Origin: Massilia pinisoli
Lineage (GTDB): Bacteria; Pseudomonadota; Gammaproteobacteria; Burkholderiales; Burkholderiaceae_D
Reading direction: 5' to 3'
Assembly: GCF_024753285.1 (NCBI RefSeq)
Contig: NZ_JANUGW010000004.1
Coordinates: forward strand, 124,001 to 188,000
DNA length: 64,000 bases
In this document: in pieces, positions 36,243-45,482 of the stretch
How the letters are laid out: each line of letters begins with the position of its first letter
Position numbering within the stretch: position 1 is the stretch's first letter
Notes under the pieces: generated by a model
Told to the model about the DNA's origin: nothing
The model's input: the letters and a program-made list of their open reading frames with translations, nothing else
The model's database searches: none
Made by a program: the position numbers and the translations under genes

Positions 36243-38435
36243 ATGAAGTTATCCCGCATCCTGAGACGCCCTTTCGAACTCTTGCAACGGACTGCGCCGA
36301 AACGGCCGCCTGTCCTGCATCAAAGCGAAGCAACGGAATGTGGCCTTGCCTCTCTTGGCATGGTCGCTGCATATCATGGTCATGTCATCGATATGGTGTC
36401 GTTGCGCCAGAAGTACCCGATTTCGCTCAAGGGAGCGGTGTTGTCGGACCTCATCAAAATCGCCGCAAAAATGGGGATGCAATCAAGGCCGCTGCGGTTG
36501 GAAATTGACGATCTAAAATATTTGCAGTTGCCTTGCATCTTGCACTGGGACATGAATCACTTTGTGGTTCTGGTAGAGGTGCGTAACGATTACCTTATCA
36601 TTCACGACCCATCCTGTGGCCGTCGCCAGGTCAGCATGGAGGCCGCCTCGCGTAATTTCACCGGTGTCGCCCTCGAACTTTGGCCGTCTCCTAATTTTAA
36701 ACGCGGTAAACACGGCAGCCTTGTAAGCCTTTCTAGTGTCGTGCAGCCGAACCGCACCCTGGGTACGGCCGTCTTGGGCGTTTTCGCGCTCGCAGTCGTG
36801 CTCGAAGTCTTGGCGTTAATTAATCCGCTCTATTTGAGATGGGTCACGGACCGTGTGATCGTGAGCGGTGATATGGGTCTGCTCACGAAGCTCGCTGCGG
36901 GTTTTGCATTCATCGTGCTAATCCAGCAGTTGATTTCTTATCTGCGTCTTTGGATTATCGTAAAGGTGAGTGCGCAGGTTGGCGTCGCATGGCGTATCAA
37001 CATATTTTCCCACCTCGTAGGCTTACCTGTTCAATATTTCGAAAAGCGTTTTTTGGGTGACATCGCCTCTCGCTTCGGTGCGATCGAACAGATTCAGCGG
37101 ACACTCACTTCATCATTCATAGAAGGTTTGCTCGACGGCCTAATGGTAACCGTTACGGGCGTAGTGATTTTCTATTACAGTGTCCCGTTGGGAAGCATCG
37201 TCCTGGGATCGATGTTGCTTTATGCACTTTGCCGTTTTATCTGGTACCGCAAGCTGCGGTTGGCTAGTGAAGAGCAGATCGCGCACACTGCTAAGCAGCA
37301 GACACATTTCATTGAAACAATACGCGGAATTCGGGCGCTAAAATTGTTCCAGCGGCTGCCTGAACGTCAGAATGCCTGGGCCGCTTTGCTGGCGGAGCAG
37401 GTAAACGCAGAATCCCGGACGCAACTTCAACATATCGGCTTTCGAGCCGTGAACGGCTTACTTTTCGGGCTCGAAAACGTCATCGTTATCTGGCTCAGCG
37501 GCCGTCTCATTCTATCCGGCAACTTTACCGTCGGTATGTTGCTCGCATTTATTGCATATAAAACCGAGTTTACCAGGCGTATGTCTTCTCTTGTGGACAA
37601 GCTTTTCGATTTGCGTCTGTTACGACTGCAGTTGGAACGAATCGCCGATATTGTGCTGACACCTCAGGACAGCGCGAATTCAAAACCGTCTGAACTTGGG
37701 GTCGACACGGAACTGGACGACGCGTCCGTAGCGATAAGCGGTTTGTCGTTCCGCTACAGTGAGGGCGAACACAACACACTGCGAAATTTGAATTTACGCA
37801 TCCCTGCAGGGCAGTCGGTTGCTATTGTGGGACCATCGGGGAGCGGCAAAACTACATTGGTGAAACTTTTACTCGGCACCTTAACGCCGACCGAAGGTTC
37901 CATCCGAATTAGTGGACAAGACAGCTGCAGCGAATCCGTTCGAGACGCGGTGGCAACCGTCATGCAAGATGACACGCTGTTTGCGGGGTCGGTGGCGGAA
38001 AATATTTGCTTTTTCTCCCCGAACCCGGATATGGCGTGGATTAAAGAGTGCGCGAGGATGGCGGCCGTCGCTTTGGAAATAGAAGTGATGCCCATGGGCT
38101 ACAACACACTTATTGCCGAGATGGGTACTGCGCTATCTGGTGGACAGAAACAACGGATATTGATTGCCCGCGCGTTGTACAAACGGCCCAAGTTGCTCAT
38201 CCTTGACGAAGCGACCAGTCACCTGGACATCATGCGGGAACAGGAGGTGAACGCAGCAATCCGTGAACTGAAGATCACACGCATCATCGTTGCGCATCGT
38301 CGGGAAACTATCGCCTCCGCTGATCGTGTCATTGCTCTTGTTGATGGGGAAATAATGCGCGACATAATTCCCGGTGAGGTCGAGCATGCGACGAATGGAA
38401 TCGATGAAAGTAACTTGGACACTGTAAATGGCTGA
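36243..38435 (+). CDS. Peptidase C39-containing ABC exporter (CvaB/LanT-like)
   Basis: The 730-aa protein has all three modules of a PCAT exporter. The N-terminal C39 peptidase (residues ~20-140) has the catalytic Cys33 (SEATECGLASLGMVAAYHG), His106 (DMNHFVVL) and Asp122 (IIHDPSCG). Six membrane helices follow (~170-455). The ATPase has Walker A GPSGSGKTTLVKLLLG, signature LSGGQKQRILIARAL and Walker B LLILDEATSHLD. It should remove the double-glycine leaders and export the modified peptides. The stop overlaps the dehydratase start by eight bases. A complete adaptor partner is not encoded nearby. Confidence 0.95.
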   Translation: MKLSRILRRPFELLQRTAPKRPPVLHQSEATECGLASLGMVAAYHGHVIDMVSLRQKYPISLKGAVLSDLIKIAAKMGMQSRPLRLEIDDLKYLQLPCILHWDMNHFVVLVEVRNDYLIIHDPSCGRRQVSMEAASRNFTGVALELWPSPNFKRGKHGSLVSLSSVVQPNRTLGTAVLGVFALAVVLEVLALINPLYLRWVTDRVIVSGDMGLLTKLAAGFAFIVLIQQLISYLRLWIIVKVSAQVGVAWRINIFSHLVGLPVQYFEKRFLGDIASRFGAIEQIQRTLTSSFIEGLLDGLMVTVTGVVIFYYSVPLGSIVLGSMLLYALCRFIWYRKLRLASEEQIAHTAKQQTHFIETIRGIRALKLFQRLPERQNAWAALLAEQVNAESRTQLQHIGFRAVNGLLFGLENVIVIWLSGRLILSGNFTVGMLLAFIAYKTEFTRRMSSLVDKLFDLRLLRLQLERIADIVLTPQDSANSKPSELGVDTELDDASVAISGLSFRYSEGEHNTLRNLNLRIPAGQSVAIVGPSGSGKTTLVKLLLGTLTPTEGSIRISGQDSCSESVRDAVATVMQDDTLFAGSVAENICFFSPNPDMAWIKECARMAAVALEIEVMPMGYNTLIAEMGTALSGGQKQRILIARALYKRPKLLILDEATSHLDIMREQEVNAAIRELKITRIIVAHRRETIASADRVIALVDGEIMRDIIPGEVEHATNGIDESNLDTVNG

Positions 38436-41400
38436 GATGAATTTGAAGCATAACGATACGCTGAGCCACGACGGTTACATCGTCTATCGTCGTCCGTTAC
38501 TCAGTCTCGGATTCTTGGATGCATGGCTGCAGACATATCACAATGCGGCTGACGTGGGAAATTGTCACGATGCGATAAATTCGTTGCTGTCAAACGAAGA
38601 TATATCAGGCGCGATCCGTATAAACAATCCGGCGCTTTACGCACGTCTTCGGGAAGCCACTTCGCACGAGAAAGCATCAGCTGATTTTCTGGTGCTGCTG
38701 CGGTATCTGGTGAGGATGAGCACCCGAGCCACGCCGTTTGCTGCTTATGCAGCTGTCGGCGTTGGAAATATTGGTGCACAACTCCGCCCAGAACTTGATG
38801 GATCTGTCGGGTGTGACCTGGATATCGATTGCGGTGTCCTGTTGGAGCTGGACCGTAAACTTAAATCCGAAGTCGCCCGCGACGACAGGATGCGTGTACG
38901 GCTGCCGAATATCATCTATCGCAAGGGCGAAGTGATTCAGTTTGTTGAGCAACGGCTCGAGAACAAGCGTCTGAATTACGAACTATCGCGTACCGATCGG
39001 AGCGAGTTCATTGATTTAACGATGAGCCGCTTGAACCAGCCCCGGCGCATTGGCGAGTTGGCTGATGAGCTCGTGGAACTTGATCCAAGTGTAACGCGTG
39101 ACGAAGTCGTTGATTTTTTTTATCGGCTGCTCGACGCGGGCTTCGTTCAGATCGATGCCGATTTGGAACTGACCGGTGGCAACCGTTTGGGGAGATACCT
39201 TGAGAGTATCGCATCCGCGGTACCGCAGGCTACGAGTACGCGTCCCTTTGAATTGCTTAAGAGCGTCCACACGCTGCTAATGCCGGGCACACGCCACAGG
39301 TTGCCAGCCGCGGCGCCGCGGGTAGAGAGGGCAGAGGGTCTTCTCGCGGAATATGGGTACACGTTTCCAAGCGGGCATGTAGTCCATGCTGATTCATTCT
39401 GCGATTCCAACTTGGTCGCTGTCGACGAGCGCACTGTAGCGAAGTTATACGACGTCATCGCTACTATGCGTTGCCTGCTGCCCAAGCAGGAGGATAACTC
39501 TTGGCGTGAGCTGGTCTCGAAGTTTGAGGACAGATTCGGCACCGAACTTGTTCCGTTGGTCGTGGCGCTCGATCCGGACTGTGGGATTGCGTTGGATCAA
39601 TCGCAACAGTCAGCTCGGTGGATGGACGGGGTCCGGATTTTACCGAAGTCGGTTTCGAGACCAAACGATGAACATGTATATCAGGCATTGCTCAACACCT
39701 GCATCCGGTCAAGTCAAAATTCGATCGATCTTCACGACGTCTTTCCCCATCCGGCCGGCGTACCTTCTGCGCTCCCAGGAAGTTTCTCTGCGTGTTTGAC
39801 CGTTTATCAGGAGGGCACTGAGAGTCCATCCATGGCCGTAAACTTCCTGCACGGTCCGGGCGCGACGAATCTTAACGCTCGATTTGCCGCACGGGATCCC
39901 AAACTGGCCAAGGCAGTGCAGGGCACAGCCGCGAGGGAAGACAATGCAAGTGACGAGACCGTGTACGCCGAGGTGATCTATCTTCCGAGCCCACGTCATG
40001 CAAACGTGTCGACTCGGCCGGCTTCGCGGGACTATGAGATCGTATTGTCGGGAGGGAGTTCGGTTCCCAGGGAAAGGCAGATCCGACCGGATGAACTAAG
40101 TATTGGCGTCGTGGCGGGAGAGATTGTTCTCTGGTCGACGAAGCTTAATAAACGTGTTATTCCGAGGTTTAGTAGTGCGTACAACTATCGACATAAAGGC
40201 AACTTAGGAATATATCAATTCCTGTGCAGGCTTGCTGCGAATTCGCCACAGCTTCCGAATTTCCGGTGGCCGGCCTCGATGTGGCGGGTTCCCTCGCTCC
40301 CGCGTGTGATGTGCGGCGATGTCTTGATATCTCGTGCCCGTTGGCATTGGAACAAAACGAAGATTCTCGATGTTTGCGCCCATATTGAGAAGAAAAACTG
40401 GTCGGAATTGGAAGCGATATTCGATGAGTCAGCCATGCCGCGGTGGTTTTCCGTCGAGGCCGGGGACAACTTGCTTGAGATTGACCGGCGTAATTTTCTT
40501 GCGCTGACGTTGCTGCGGGACGAGATCCGGAGTCTGGAAGAAGTGGTGTTAACTGAATCTCCTGCGCGGATCGGCCAACCGGTGTTGAACAGGGGAAACG
40601 GCCGCTGGCATTCAGAAATCATCGTTCCGCTTCACGGGTGCCGTGTACTTGCCAAGCAGGATGACGAATTTTCCAGGTATTCACGTTTCGTGCTGGGAAA
40701 TGCTGTTCTGGACTTGGCCCCTACGCCAAAGCACGAGCATGCGTGGCATTACGTCAAGATTTATGCTAGTGAAGACTATCTTGAATCGCTGCTTGTCAGC
40801 CACATTGAGCCGTTATTGCGCCAGGCCGTCGATACCGGAATAGTCAAGTGCTGGTTTTTCATTCGGTACTATGACCCGGATTTCCACTTGCGCCTTCGTC
40901 TGCAAGGCGGTGGCGACACTTTCGCAATGTTACTCCGGCATTTGCACGATGATTTGCTCGGAACTCGATACGCGCGCCAGGAGATTGCTGCCTATCGGAC
41001 GGATCATTACCTCCCGGAGTACAGTCGTTACGGTGGTCGCCATCTCATGCCGCTAGTGGAGAGGATATTTCATGGCGACAGCGTATTTTCCGTCAAAATG
41101 TTGCGTGCAGCGAGGCGGACTGATTCGAGCGACATCGTTTGGAAGGCAGCTCTTTGTGGTGCACTGGACTATATGAGGATGTGTGGCCTGTCCCACTCAG
41201 TTGTGAACGATATGGTGCAGTTCCAGAGGAAAGCTTTTGGCAATGAAATGGAACTTGGTAAGTCGGAATTTGACGGACTAGGAAAAGTCTATCGCAGACA
41301 TAGAAAATATATCGAGTCCGTGGTTGCTTCCTCTGAAATGCCTGACGATATTATCGGAAATGCGCTGCGTGACAGAGCCGAAAGTGCCCAGCCATTGCTT

Positions 41401-41610
41401 GAAGAGCTGTGTTCGTCTGCAGATTCATCCGCTATAGCTCATCTATTGCCGAGTATTATTCATATGCAGGCCAACCGGTTGTTCACGGGGATTTCTCGCC
41501 CGCAGGAATTCGTAATTTGGGACTTTTTGGCAAGGGCTCAACGCTCTGTTGCCGCACGCTCCAAGTCTGAAATATCCGAACCTCATGGTGATACTCATGA
41601 AGAGTGTTAG
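38428..41610 (+). CDS. Lantibiotic dehydratase (full-length LanB)
   Basis: The 1060-aa protein spans the whole LanB family. The N-terminal glutamylation lobes hold DGYIVYRRPLLSLGFL, FLVLLRYLVRMSTRATPFAA (the conserved R-x-S-x-R-x-T-P-F) and NIIYRKGEVIQFVEQR. From about residue 768 comes the SpaB_C elimination domain (HAWHYVKIYASEDYLESLLV, IRYYDPDFHLRLRLQGGG). Enzymes of this class use glutamyl-tRNA to turn Ser/Thr into dehydroamino acids. Base composition is clearly lower in GC than the flagellar genes. No LanC cyclase gene accompanies it. Confidence 0.95.
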   Translation: MAEMNLKHNDTLSHDGYIVYRRPLLSLGFLDAWLQTYHNAADVGNCHDAINSLLSNEDISGAIRINNPALYARLREATSHEKASADFLVLLRYLVRMSTRATPFAAYAAVGVGNIGAQLRPELDGSVGCDLDIDCGVLLELDRKLKSEVARDDRMRVRLPNIIYRKGEVIQFVEQRLENKRLNYELSRTDRSEFIDLTMSRLNQPRRIGELADELVELDPSVTRDEVVDFFYRLLDAGFVQIDADLELTGGNRLGRYLESIASAVPQATSTRPFELLKSVHTLLMPGTRHRLPAAAPRVERAEGLLAEYGYTFPSGHVVHADSFCDSNLVAVDERTVAKLYDVIATMRCLLPKQEDNSWRELVSKFEDRFGTELVPLVVALDPDCGIALDQSQQSARWMDGVRILPKSVSRPNDEHVYQALLNTCIRSSQNSIDLHDVFPHPAGVPSALPGSFSACLTVYQEGTESPSMAVNFLHGPGATNLNARFAARDPKLAKAVQGTAAREDNASDETVYAEVIYLPSPRHANVSTRPASRDYEIVLSGGSSVPRERQIRPDELSIGVVAGEIVLWSTKLNKRVIPRFSSAYNYRHKGNLGIYQFLCRLAANSPQLPNFRWPASMWRVPSLPRVMCGDVLISRARWHWNKTKILDVCAHIEKKNWSELEAIFDESAMPRWFSVEAGDNLLEIDRRNFLALTLLRDEIRSLEEVVLTESPARIGQPVLNRGNGRWHSEIIVPLHGCRVLAKQDDEFSRYSRFVLGNAVLDLAPTPKHEHAWHYVKIYASEDYLESLLVSHIEPLLRQAVDTGIVKCWFFIRYYDPDFHLRLRLQGGGDTFAMLLRHLHDDLLGTRYARQEIAAYRTDHYLPEYSRYGGRHLMPLVERIFHGDSVFSVKMLRAARRTDSSDIVWKAALCGALDYMRMCGLSHSVVNDMVQFQRKAFGNEMELGKSEFDGLGKVYRRHRKYIESVVASSEMPDDIIGNALRDRAESAQPLLEELCSSADSSAIAHLLPSIIHMQANRLFTGISRPQEFVIWDFLARAQRSVAARSKSEISEPHGDTHEEC

Positions 41611-43243
41611 GAAGATTTGGGAGGGATTTCGGAAAGCGTTGCCGAGGAATCGTTCCGAGCCACCGATAAACTATTTTTCGGAAGGCGACTGCTCTGCGCT
41701 GTATCGGTTGGACAATAAATCTCACGATTCGGCGGTCGATGACCAGACATGGTCTGACCTGTCTATGCAATCGTATTTCGATAGGCTCACGGAAAGAACA
41801 AGCATTTTTGGAAAGCAGACGCTCTACGCTTGGTTGAGGACGGGGCAGGACGACAAGCGGAGCAGCGGTACGCAGCAAACCGTCAGTTCTCTAATGGCCG
41901 ATCCGGCTGGGCGATCAAGTTTGCGCGCGGCTATGACACCGCTACGTGCCGCAGAAGTCGAAATAGCCGAGTTTATTTTCGAGAACGCTGAACAATCTGG
42001 CACCCCGCGCTGGTTGCCCCTCTTGTATGCGATTCCTCCACTGATGATTGTGGCCGCACTTAACGCGTATTTCTCTCCCGTTCGTGCGGTGGCCCTGACC
42101 GGCTTTTGCACTGCAGTCGGACTTCTCCTTGTCCTGTTTGCGCTGCACATGCGTTACGACGAAACGATTCGCGCCTGGAGGATGCGGATGGATTCGGTCT
42201 TCCATTTGCTCCACGGGATAATCGCCGTGGCGGCGCTTGATGAGGGGAAATACGCTGACTTTTGCTTAATGCGAGGCAAGGCAGCCAAGTTGGGTGGCAA
42301 GCTTGCGAGATGGCCTGTGCCGAGAGGGCTCGCCGAGTCCGTGCGTGACTACTTCGACTGGTTTTTCCTGGGCAAGGTTCGGCACTACTTCAAGCAGGTC
42401 CGTCATATTCAAAGAAATTCAGAGTATTTACTCAGCGCGTATAGATTGTGCGGTGAGCTGGAAGCGGCCCACGCGATTGCTGAGCATCTGAATACACGCT
42501 CGGATTATTGCTGGGTAGAACCTGGAATGTCAAAACGAGTGGAATTTTGCGATGCTGTTCATCCGCTCTTGAGTGACGCTCATTCCTTGTCGGTGCGGAT
42601 GGATGGGCGCGGGATCTTTCTAACCGGGCAGAATGGCGTCGGAAAAAGTACATTGCTGAGAACGATTGGACTGAACACTGTCATTGCACGCGCCTTCGGC
42701 TTCTGTTATGCGTCCAAAGCAGTCCTTCCGAGACTTTGTGTAAGGACAAGCATTCAGAACGTCGATTCTCTTCTTGAGGGAGAGAGTCTTTACATCTCAG
42801 AGCTAAGGCGTGCGCGTGAACTTCTTCAAGAAGGTGCCGAAGAATCCTCTTATTTATATATTATAGACGAGATATTTCGAGGCACAAATTACCTTGAATC
42901 CGTGTCCGCAGCAGCTGCACTGCTAGACAGATTGGCAGAAAAAGGCATTGTCATTGTTTCTTCCCATAACGCCATTTTGGCGACGCTGCTTGCTAATAAT
43001 TACACGGCATATTATCTGAGCCGCGAATCTCCCTCGGGCCTCCCTGTTCTGAAACGAGGCGTTCTGAGCGAAACGAATGGCATTTCGCTGCTGAGAGCGC
43101 ACGGATTTGACGACGAAATTGAACGCAATGCGCTCAAGGTTTTCGATTGGCTGAACCGCTACTTGGCGCATCCTTTGGGCGGCGAAAGCGTGCTCGAGAA
43201 AAAAAATACTGTCCAGGATAAGGGAGGTTTGGATGCGGCTTGA
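41597..43243 (+). CDS. Membrane-anchored MutS-like ATPase
   Basis: The ~548-aa protein resembles the MutS-related ATPases that lack the mismatch-recognition domain. A clamp-like start (TWSDLSMQSYFDRLTERTSI) precedes two adjacent membrane helices (~140-186). The C-terminal MutS ATPase has Walker A (LTGQNGVGKSTLLRTIGLN, ~residue 345) and the MutS Walker B (YIIDEIFRGTNYLESVSAAA, ~420). The start at 41597 overlaps the LanB gene by 14 bases. In-frame ATGs at 41549 and 41585 cannot be excluded, and no strong Shine-Dalgarno sequence decides between them. A role in peptide maturation, transport or immunity is unknown. Confidence 0.85.
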   Translation: MKSVRKIWEGFRKALPRNRSEPPINYFSEGDCSALYRLDNKSHDSAVDDQTWSDLSMQSYFDRLTERTSIFGKQTLYAWLRTGQDDKRSSGTQQTVSSLMADPAGRSSLRAAMTPLRAAEVEIAEFIFENAEQSGTPRWLPLLYAIPPLMIVAALNAYFSPVRAVALTGFCTAVGLLLVLFALHMRYDETIRAWRMRMDSVFHLLHGIIAVAALDEGKYADFCLMRGKAAKLGGKLARWPVPRGLAESVRDYFDWFFLGKVRHYFKQVRHIQRNSEYLLSAYRLCGELEAAHAIAEHLNTRSDYCWVEPGMSKRVEFCDAVHPLLSDAHSLSVRMDGRGIFLTGQNGVGKSTLLRTIGLNTVIARAFGFCYASKAVLPRLCVRTSIQNVDSLLEGESLYISELRRARELLQEGAEESSYLYIIDEIFRGTNYLESVSAAAALLDRLAEKGIVIVSSHNAILATLLANNYTAYYLSRESPSGLPVLKRGVLSETNGISLLRAHGFDDEIERNALKVFDWLNRYLAHPLGGESVLEKKNTVQDKGGLDAA

Positions 43244-43267
43244 TGGCAATCATCCAATAAAATATAA

Positions 43268-45040
43268 ATGCTGACTATTTCCGATTTTCGTGAAAACCTG
43301 GTTGAGTACGCATGCGTCCGTGTTCGCAATACTAAGACCGTGTGGATCAATGACGCTGAGATGTCAATGCTGAGCCAGGCGCTCAATTCAACTCCCACGC
43401 CTGAATCCTTTGCGCACTTTTTTTCCTATTTGCCTAAGGATAATTCCCGCTTCCAGACGGAAGATCTGGATTTAACTGACGTACGCACATACCAAGCGGA
43501 GCGGTATGGTGGGCATGGGGTCGGGCCGAACGGCGGCGGTGCCCGTGTGGGGAACTATGGCGGTTTTCAGATCAAGGGCACCGGGCCTAATCCCCTTGGC
43601 GACCGGACTTACTCGACTTGGCACTCTTATGGCTCATTACATTTGGTGGACGCGGCGTATGAGGCCATCATGTCCACCGTGCTGAACCGTCTGCTGCCTC
43701 ACGGTTGCGTCAAGACCTTGGGCCTTATCTTTACCAATAGCTCGGGCGCCTTACATGCAAGAGGCTCGGAGCTGCATCCGGCTTCGGGTGCGCTGCTGGT
43801 ACGTGAACAGAGCGTCAGACCTGCGCATTTCATGAGGGCAGCACTGTTTTCGCCAACAAAACCGAGCGAGTTGATGCCTGATCGTCACCGGGTCCGTGCG
43901 GTCAACCGCCAGTTGCGCAAGCAATTCGGAAACGACAACGGCTACATCAAATACCTTGGGACGTTCATTCTTTCGGCAGCCCAGCAGTTTGCGTTTGCCT
44001 TGGCCGCGCGCATTACCCACGGCGCCCTGACCCCGTCTAATATCTGCCTCGATGGGCGTTGGATTGACCTGACTGAAACCCGCTTCCTGCCAGGCGGCGT
44101 CAATTTCTGCGGGCAGACACCGTTTTATCAAGACGCGCAAATTGTCGTGCAAATCATCGTCGAATTGGCGCATGTTTATGGCAAGAGCAATGGCATCCAG
44201 TTTAATTTAACGCCCCTGATCACCTACTATCAGGAGATGTTCGACAGCTGTTTCGCCTGTTATGCGTTGGCCATTCTCGGCTTGCCTGCGGCGGCCCAGG
44301 CCGACGCTGCGGAAAGCGACGAGGGCCAGCTGGTTGCGAAGGCGCTGCGGGCGGTGATCACCAACAATAAAACTCCGCTGCGGAAGATCGAGGATGTCCC
44401 GAATCCCGAGGATCCGGTCGTTGCATTCATCCGTACGCTGTATCTCGGCCTGGTTGGGATCGAGGAGTTCCCGGACGAGTTGGCGGGTGTCCTGCGGCGT
44501 GCCGGCATAGAGTGTCGAGATGCCGCAACCGCCTTTGTCAGGCTCAGTTCGTACGCGGCGAGCATTGCCGACTCCGAATCATTCGGCGCCACTCAGCGTA
44601 TCGCTTGCGCGATCAAGGCGTGGCGCTGGGCCAAGCTATCGGCGTTCTTTTACCGGAGTCGGCTAACTCCGCACTTGTTTTACCTGGATGCCGAGCGATC
44701 GCCGTCCGATATAGGCGCCTACATCGCGGAATGTATCGATAACGCCACCTGGATATTTTCCGCGGACACCGACGGTGCGATCCCCATTTTTCAGACTCCC
44801 GCGCTGCGGCTCATTTTTGACACCGTGCGCGAAGCCTATGTGCTGGACATGTCCGGCACCCACCTGTTTACGCATTTCGCGGACTGCGTGCGCTACCTCC
44901 GCGACAACGATGCGCAACTGGTGCTCAGCGACAACTTTGATGCGTTCAATTATCTCGATAGTCTGGCGGACCTCCTGAAGGAACTCGAGCGCGAACCAGA
45001 GCATCGGACCGATAGCCAGGTCTTCCGCACTTTTACTTGA
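43268..45040 (+). CDS. SelO-fold pseudokinase-like protein (MchC/MceJ-like tailoring role suspected)
   Basis: The 590-aa protein is not a LanC. It carries, in order, the sequence landmarks of SelO (YdiU) pseudokinase AMPylases. These are YGGHGVG with GGGARVG (SelO Y-x-GHQFG...LGDGR), FQIKGTGPNP (SelO LKGAGxTP, with the nucleotide-binding Lys), ASGALLVREQSVRPAHFMRA (SelO G-A-M-L-x-R...R-x-G-H-F) and ITHGALTPSNICLDGRWIDL (SelO FxHGVMNTDNMSxxGxTxDYG). The metal-binding Asn and Asp appear kept, while the Asp before Asn is Ser. The pairing with the next HlyC-like gene resembles the MchC/MchD and MceJ/MceI pairs of class IIb microcins, where the pair attaches a siderophore to the peptide. Function here is inferred. 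Confidence 0.6.
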   Translation: MLTISDFRENLVEYACVRVRNTKTVWINDAEMSMLSQALNSTPTPESFAHFFSYLPKDNSRFQTEDLDLTDVRTYQAERYGGHGVGPNGGGARVGNYGGFQIKGTGPNPLGDRTYSTWHSYGSLHLVDAAYEAIMSTVLNRLLPHGCVKTLGLIFTNSSGALHARGSELHPASGALLVREQSVRPAHFMRAALFSPTKPSELMPDRHRVRAVNRQLRKQFGNDNGYIKYLGTFILSAAQQFAFALAARITHGALTPSNICLDGRWIDLTETRFLPGGVNFCGQTPFYQDAQIVVQIIVELAHVYGKSNGIQFNLTPLITYYQEMFDSCFACYALAILGLPAAAQADAAESDEGQLVAKALRAVITNNKTPLRKIEDVPNPEDPVVAFIRTLYLGLVGIEEFPDELAGVLRRAGIECRDAATAFVRLSSYAASIADSESFGATQRIACAIKAWRWAKLSAFFYRSRLTPHLFYLDAERSPSDIGAYIAECIDNATWIFSADTDGAIPIFQTPALRLIFDTVREAYVLDMSGTHLFTHFADCVRYLRDNDAQLVLSDNFDAFNYLDSLADLLKELEREPEHRTDSQVFRTFT

Positions 45041-45059
45041 ACGCATACGGATGTGACAT

Positions 45060-45482
45060 ATGTACAAAAGTCTTCCTCCAGAATTCCCAATGGCGCTGGA
45101 TTTAGTCAGCCGCTGCAATGTCAACCTCGATATGGCTACATTGAGGGCAATCCAAGCCGCCGCAATAGCCAACACCCTGACGATCTTATGGGGCGTCTAC
45201 GACGATCCGATAGGATTCGTCGTATGGGCGGGAGTCAATCAGGACAGCGTCCGGATGATTAACAAGTTCAAGCTCCTTCCCGCCCGAGTATGGGAATTCA
45301 AGGAGGGCCATATAACGCAAATTCTTCACGTTTTTTTTGTTCCACCTTTTAATTTTGAAGCCAAGTCCCAGTTGAGGAAGTTCTTGAGAGGTCGACGTGT
45401 GATTTCCTATACGAGGAAAGAAAAGAATAAGCTGTTTGTGAGAACCTCATCCGGGTTTAGGAGATCTGAGAAACTATGCTGA
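45060..45482 (+). CDS. HlyC-like acyltransferase (MchD/MceI-like role suspected)
   Basis: The 140-aa protein follows the fold order of RTX-toxin-activating acyltransferases. DDPIGFVVWAGVNQDSV corresponds to HlyC 'PVAYCSWANLSLENE', VWEFKEGHITQILHVFFVPP to its 'DWTSGDRKWFIDWIAPFG', and AKSQLRKFLRGRRVISYTRK to the following helix. The two HlyC catalytic positions seem changed. No His is found at the N-terminal site, and His replaces the Asp before the Pro-Pro-Phe. A normal acyl-ACP reaction is therefore uncertain. It overlaps the next gene by seven bases and lies 19 bases after the SelO-like gene. Confidence 0.6.
   Translation: MYKSLPPEFPMALDLVSRCNVNLDMATLRAIQAAAIANTLTILWGVYDDPIGFVVWAGVNQDSVRMINKFKLLPARVWEFKEGHITQILHVFFVPPFNFEAKSQLRKFLRGRRVISYTRKEKNKLFVRTSSGFRRSEKLC

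Noticed and set aside
43268..45040. 590-aa protein as a LanC cyclase
   Set aside because: Its position after LanB invites this, but the Cys/His zinc-site motifs of LanC are absent and SelO-type landmarks are present.
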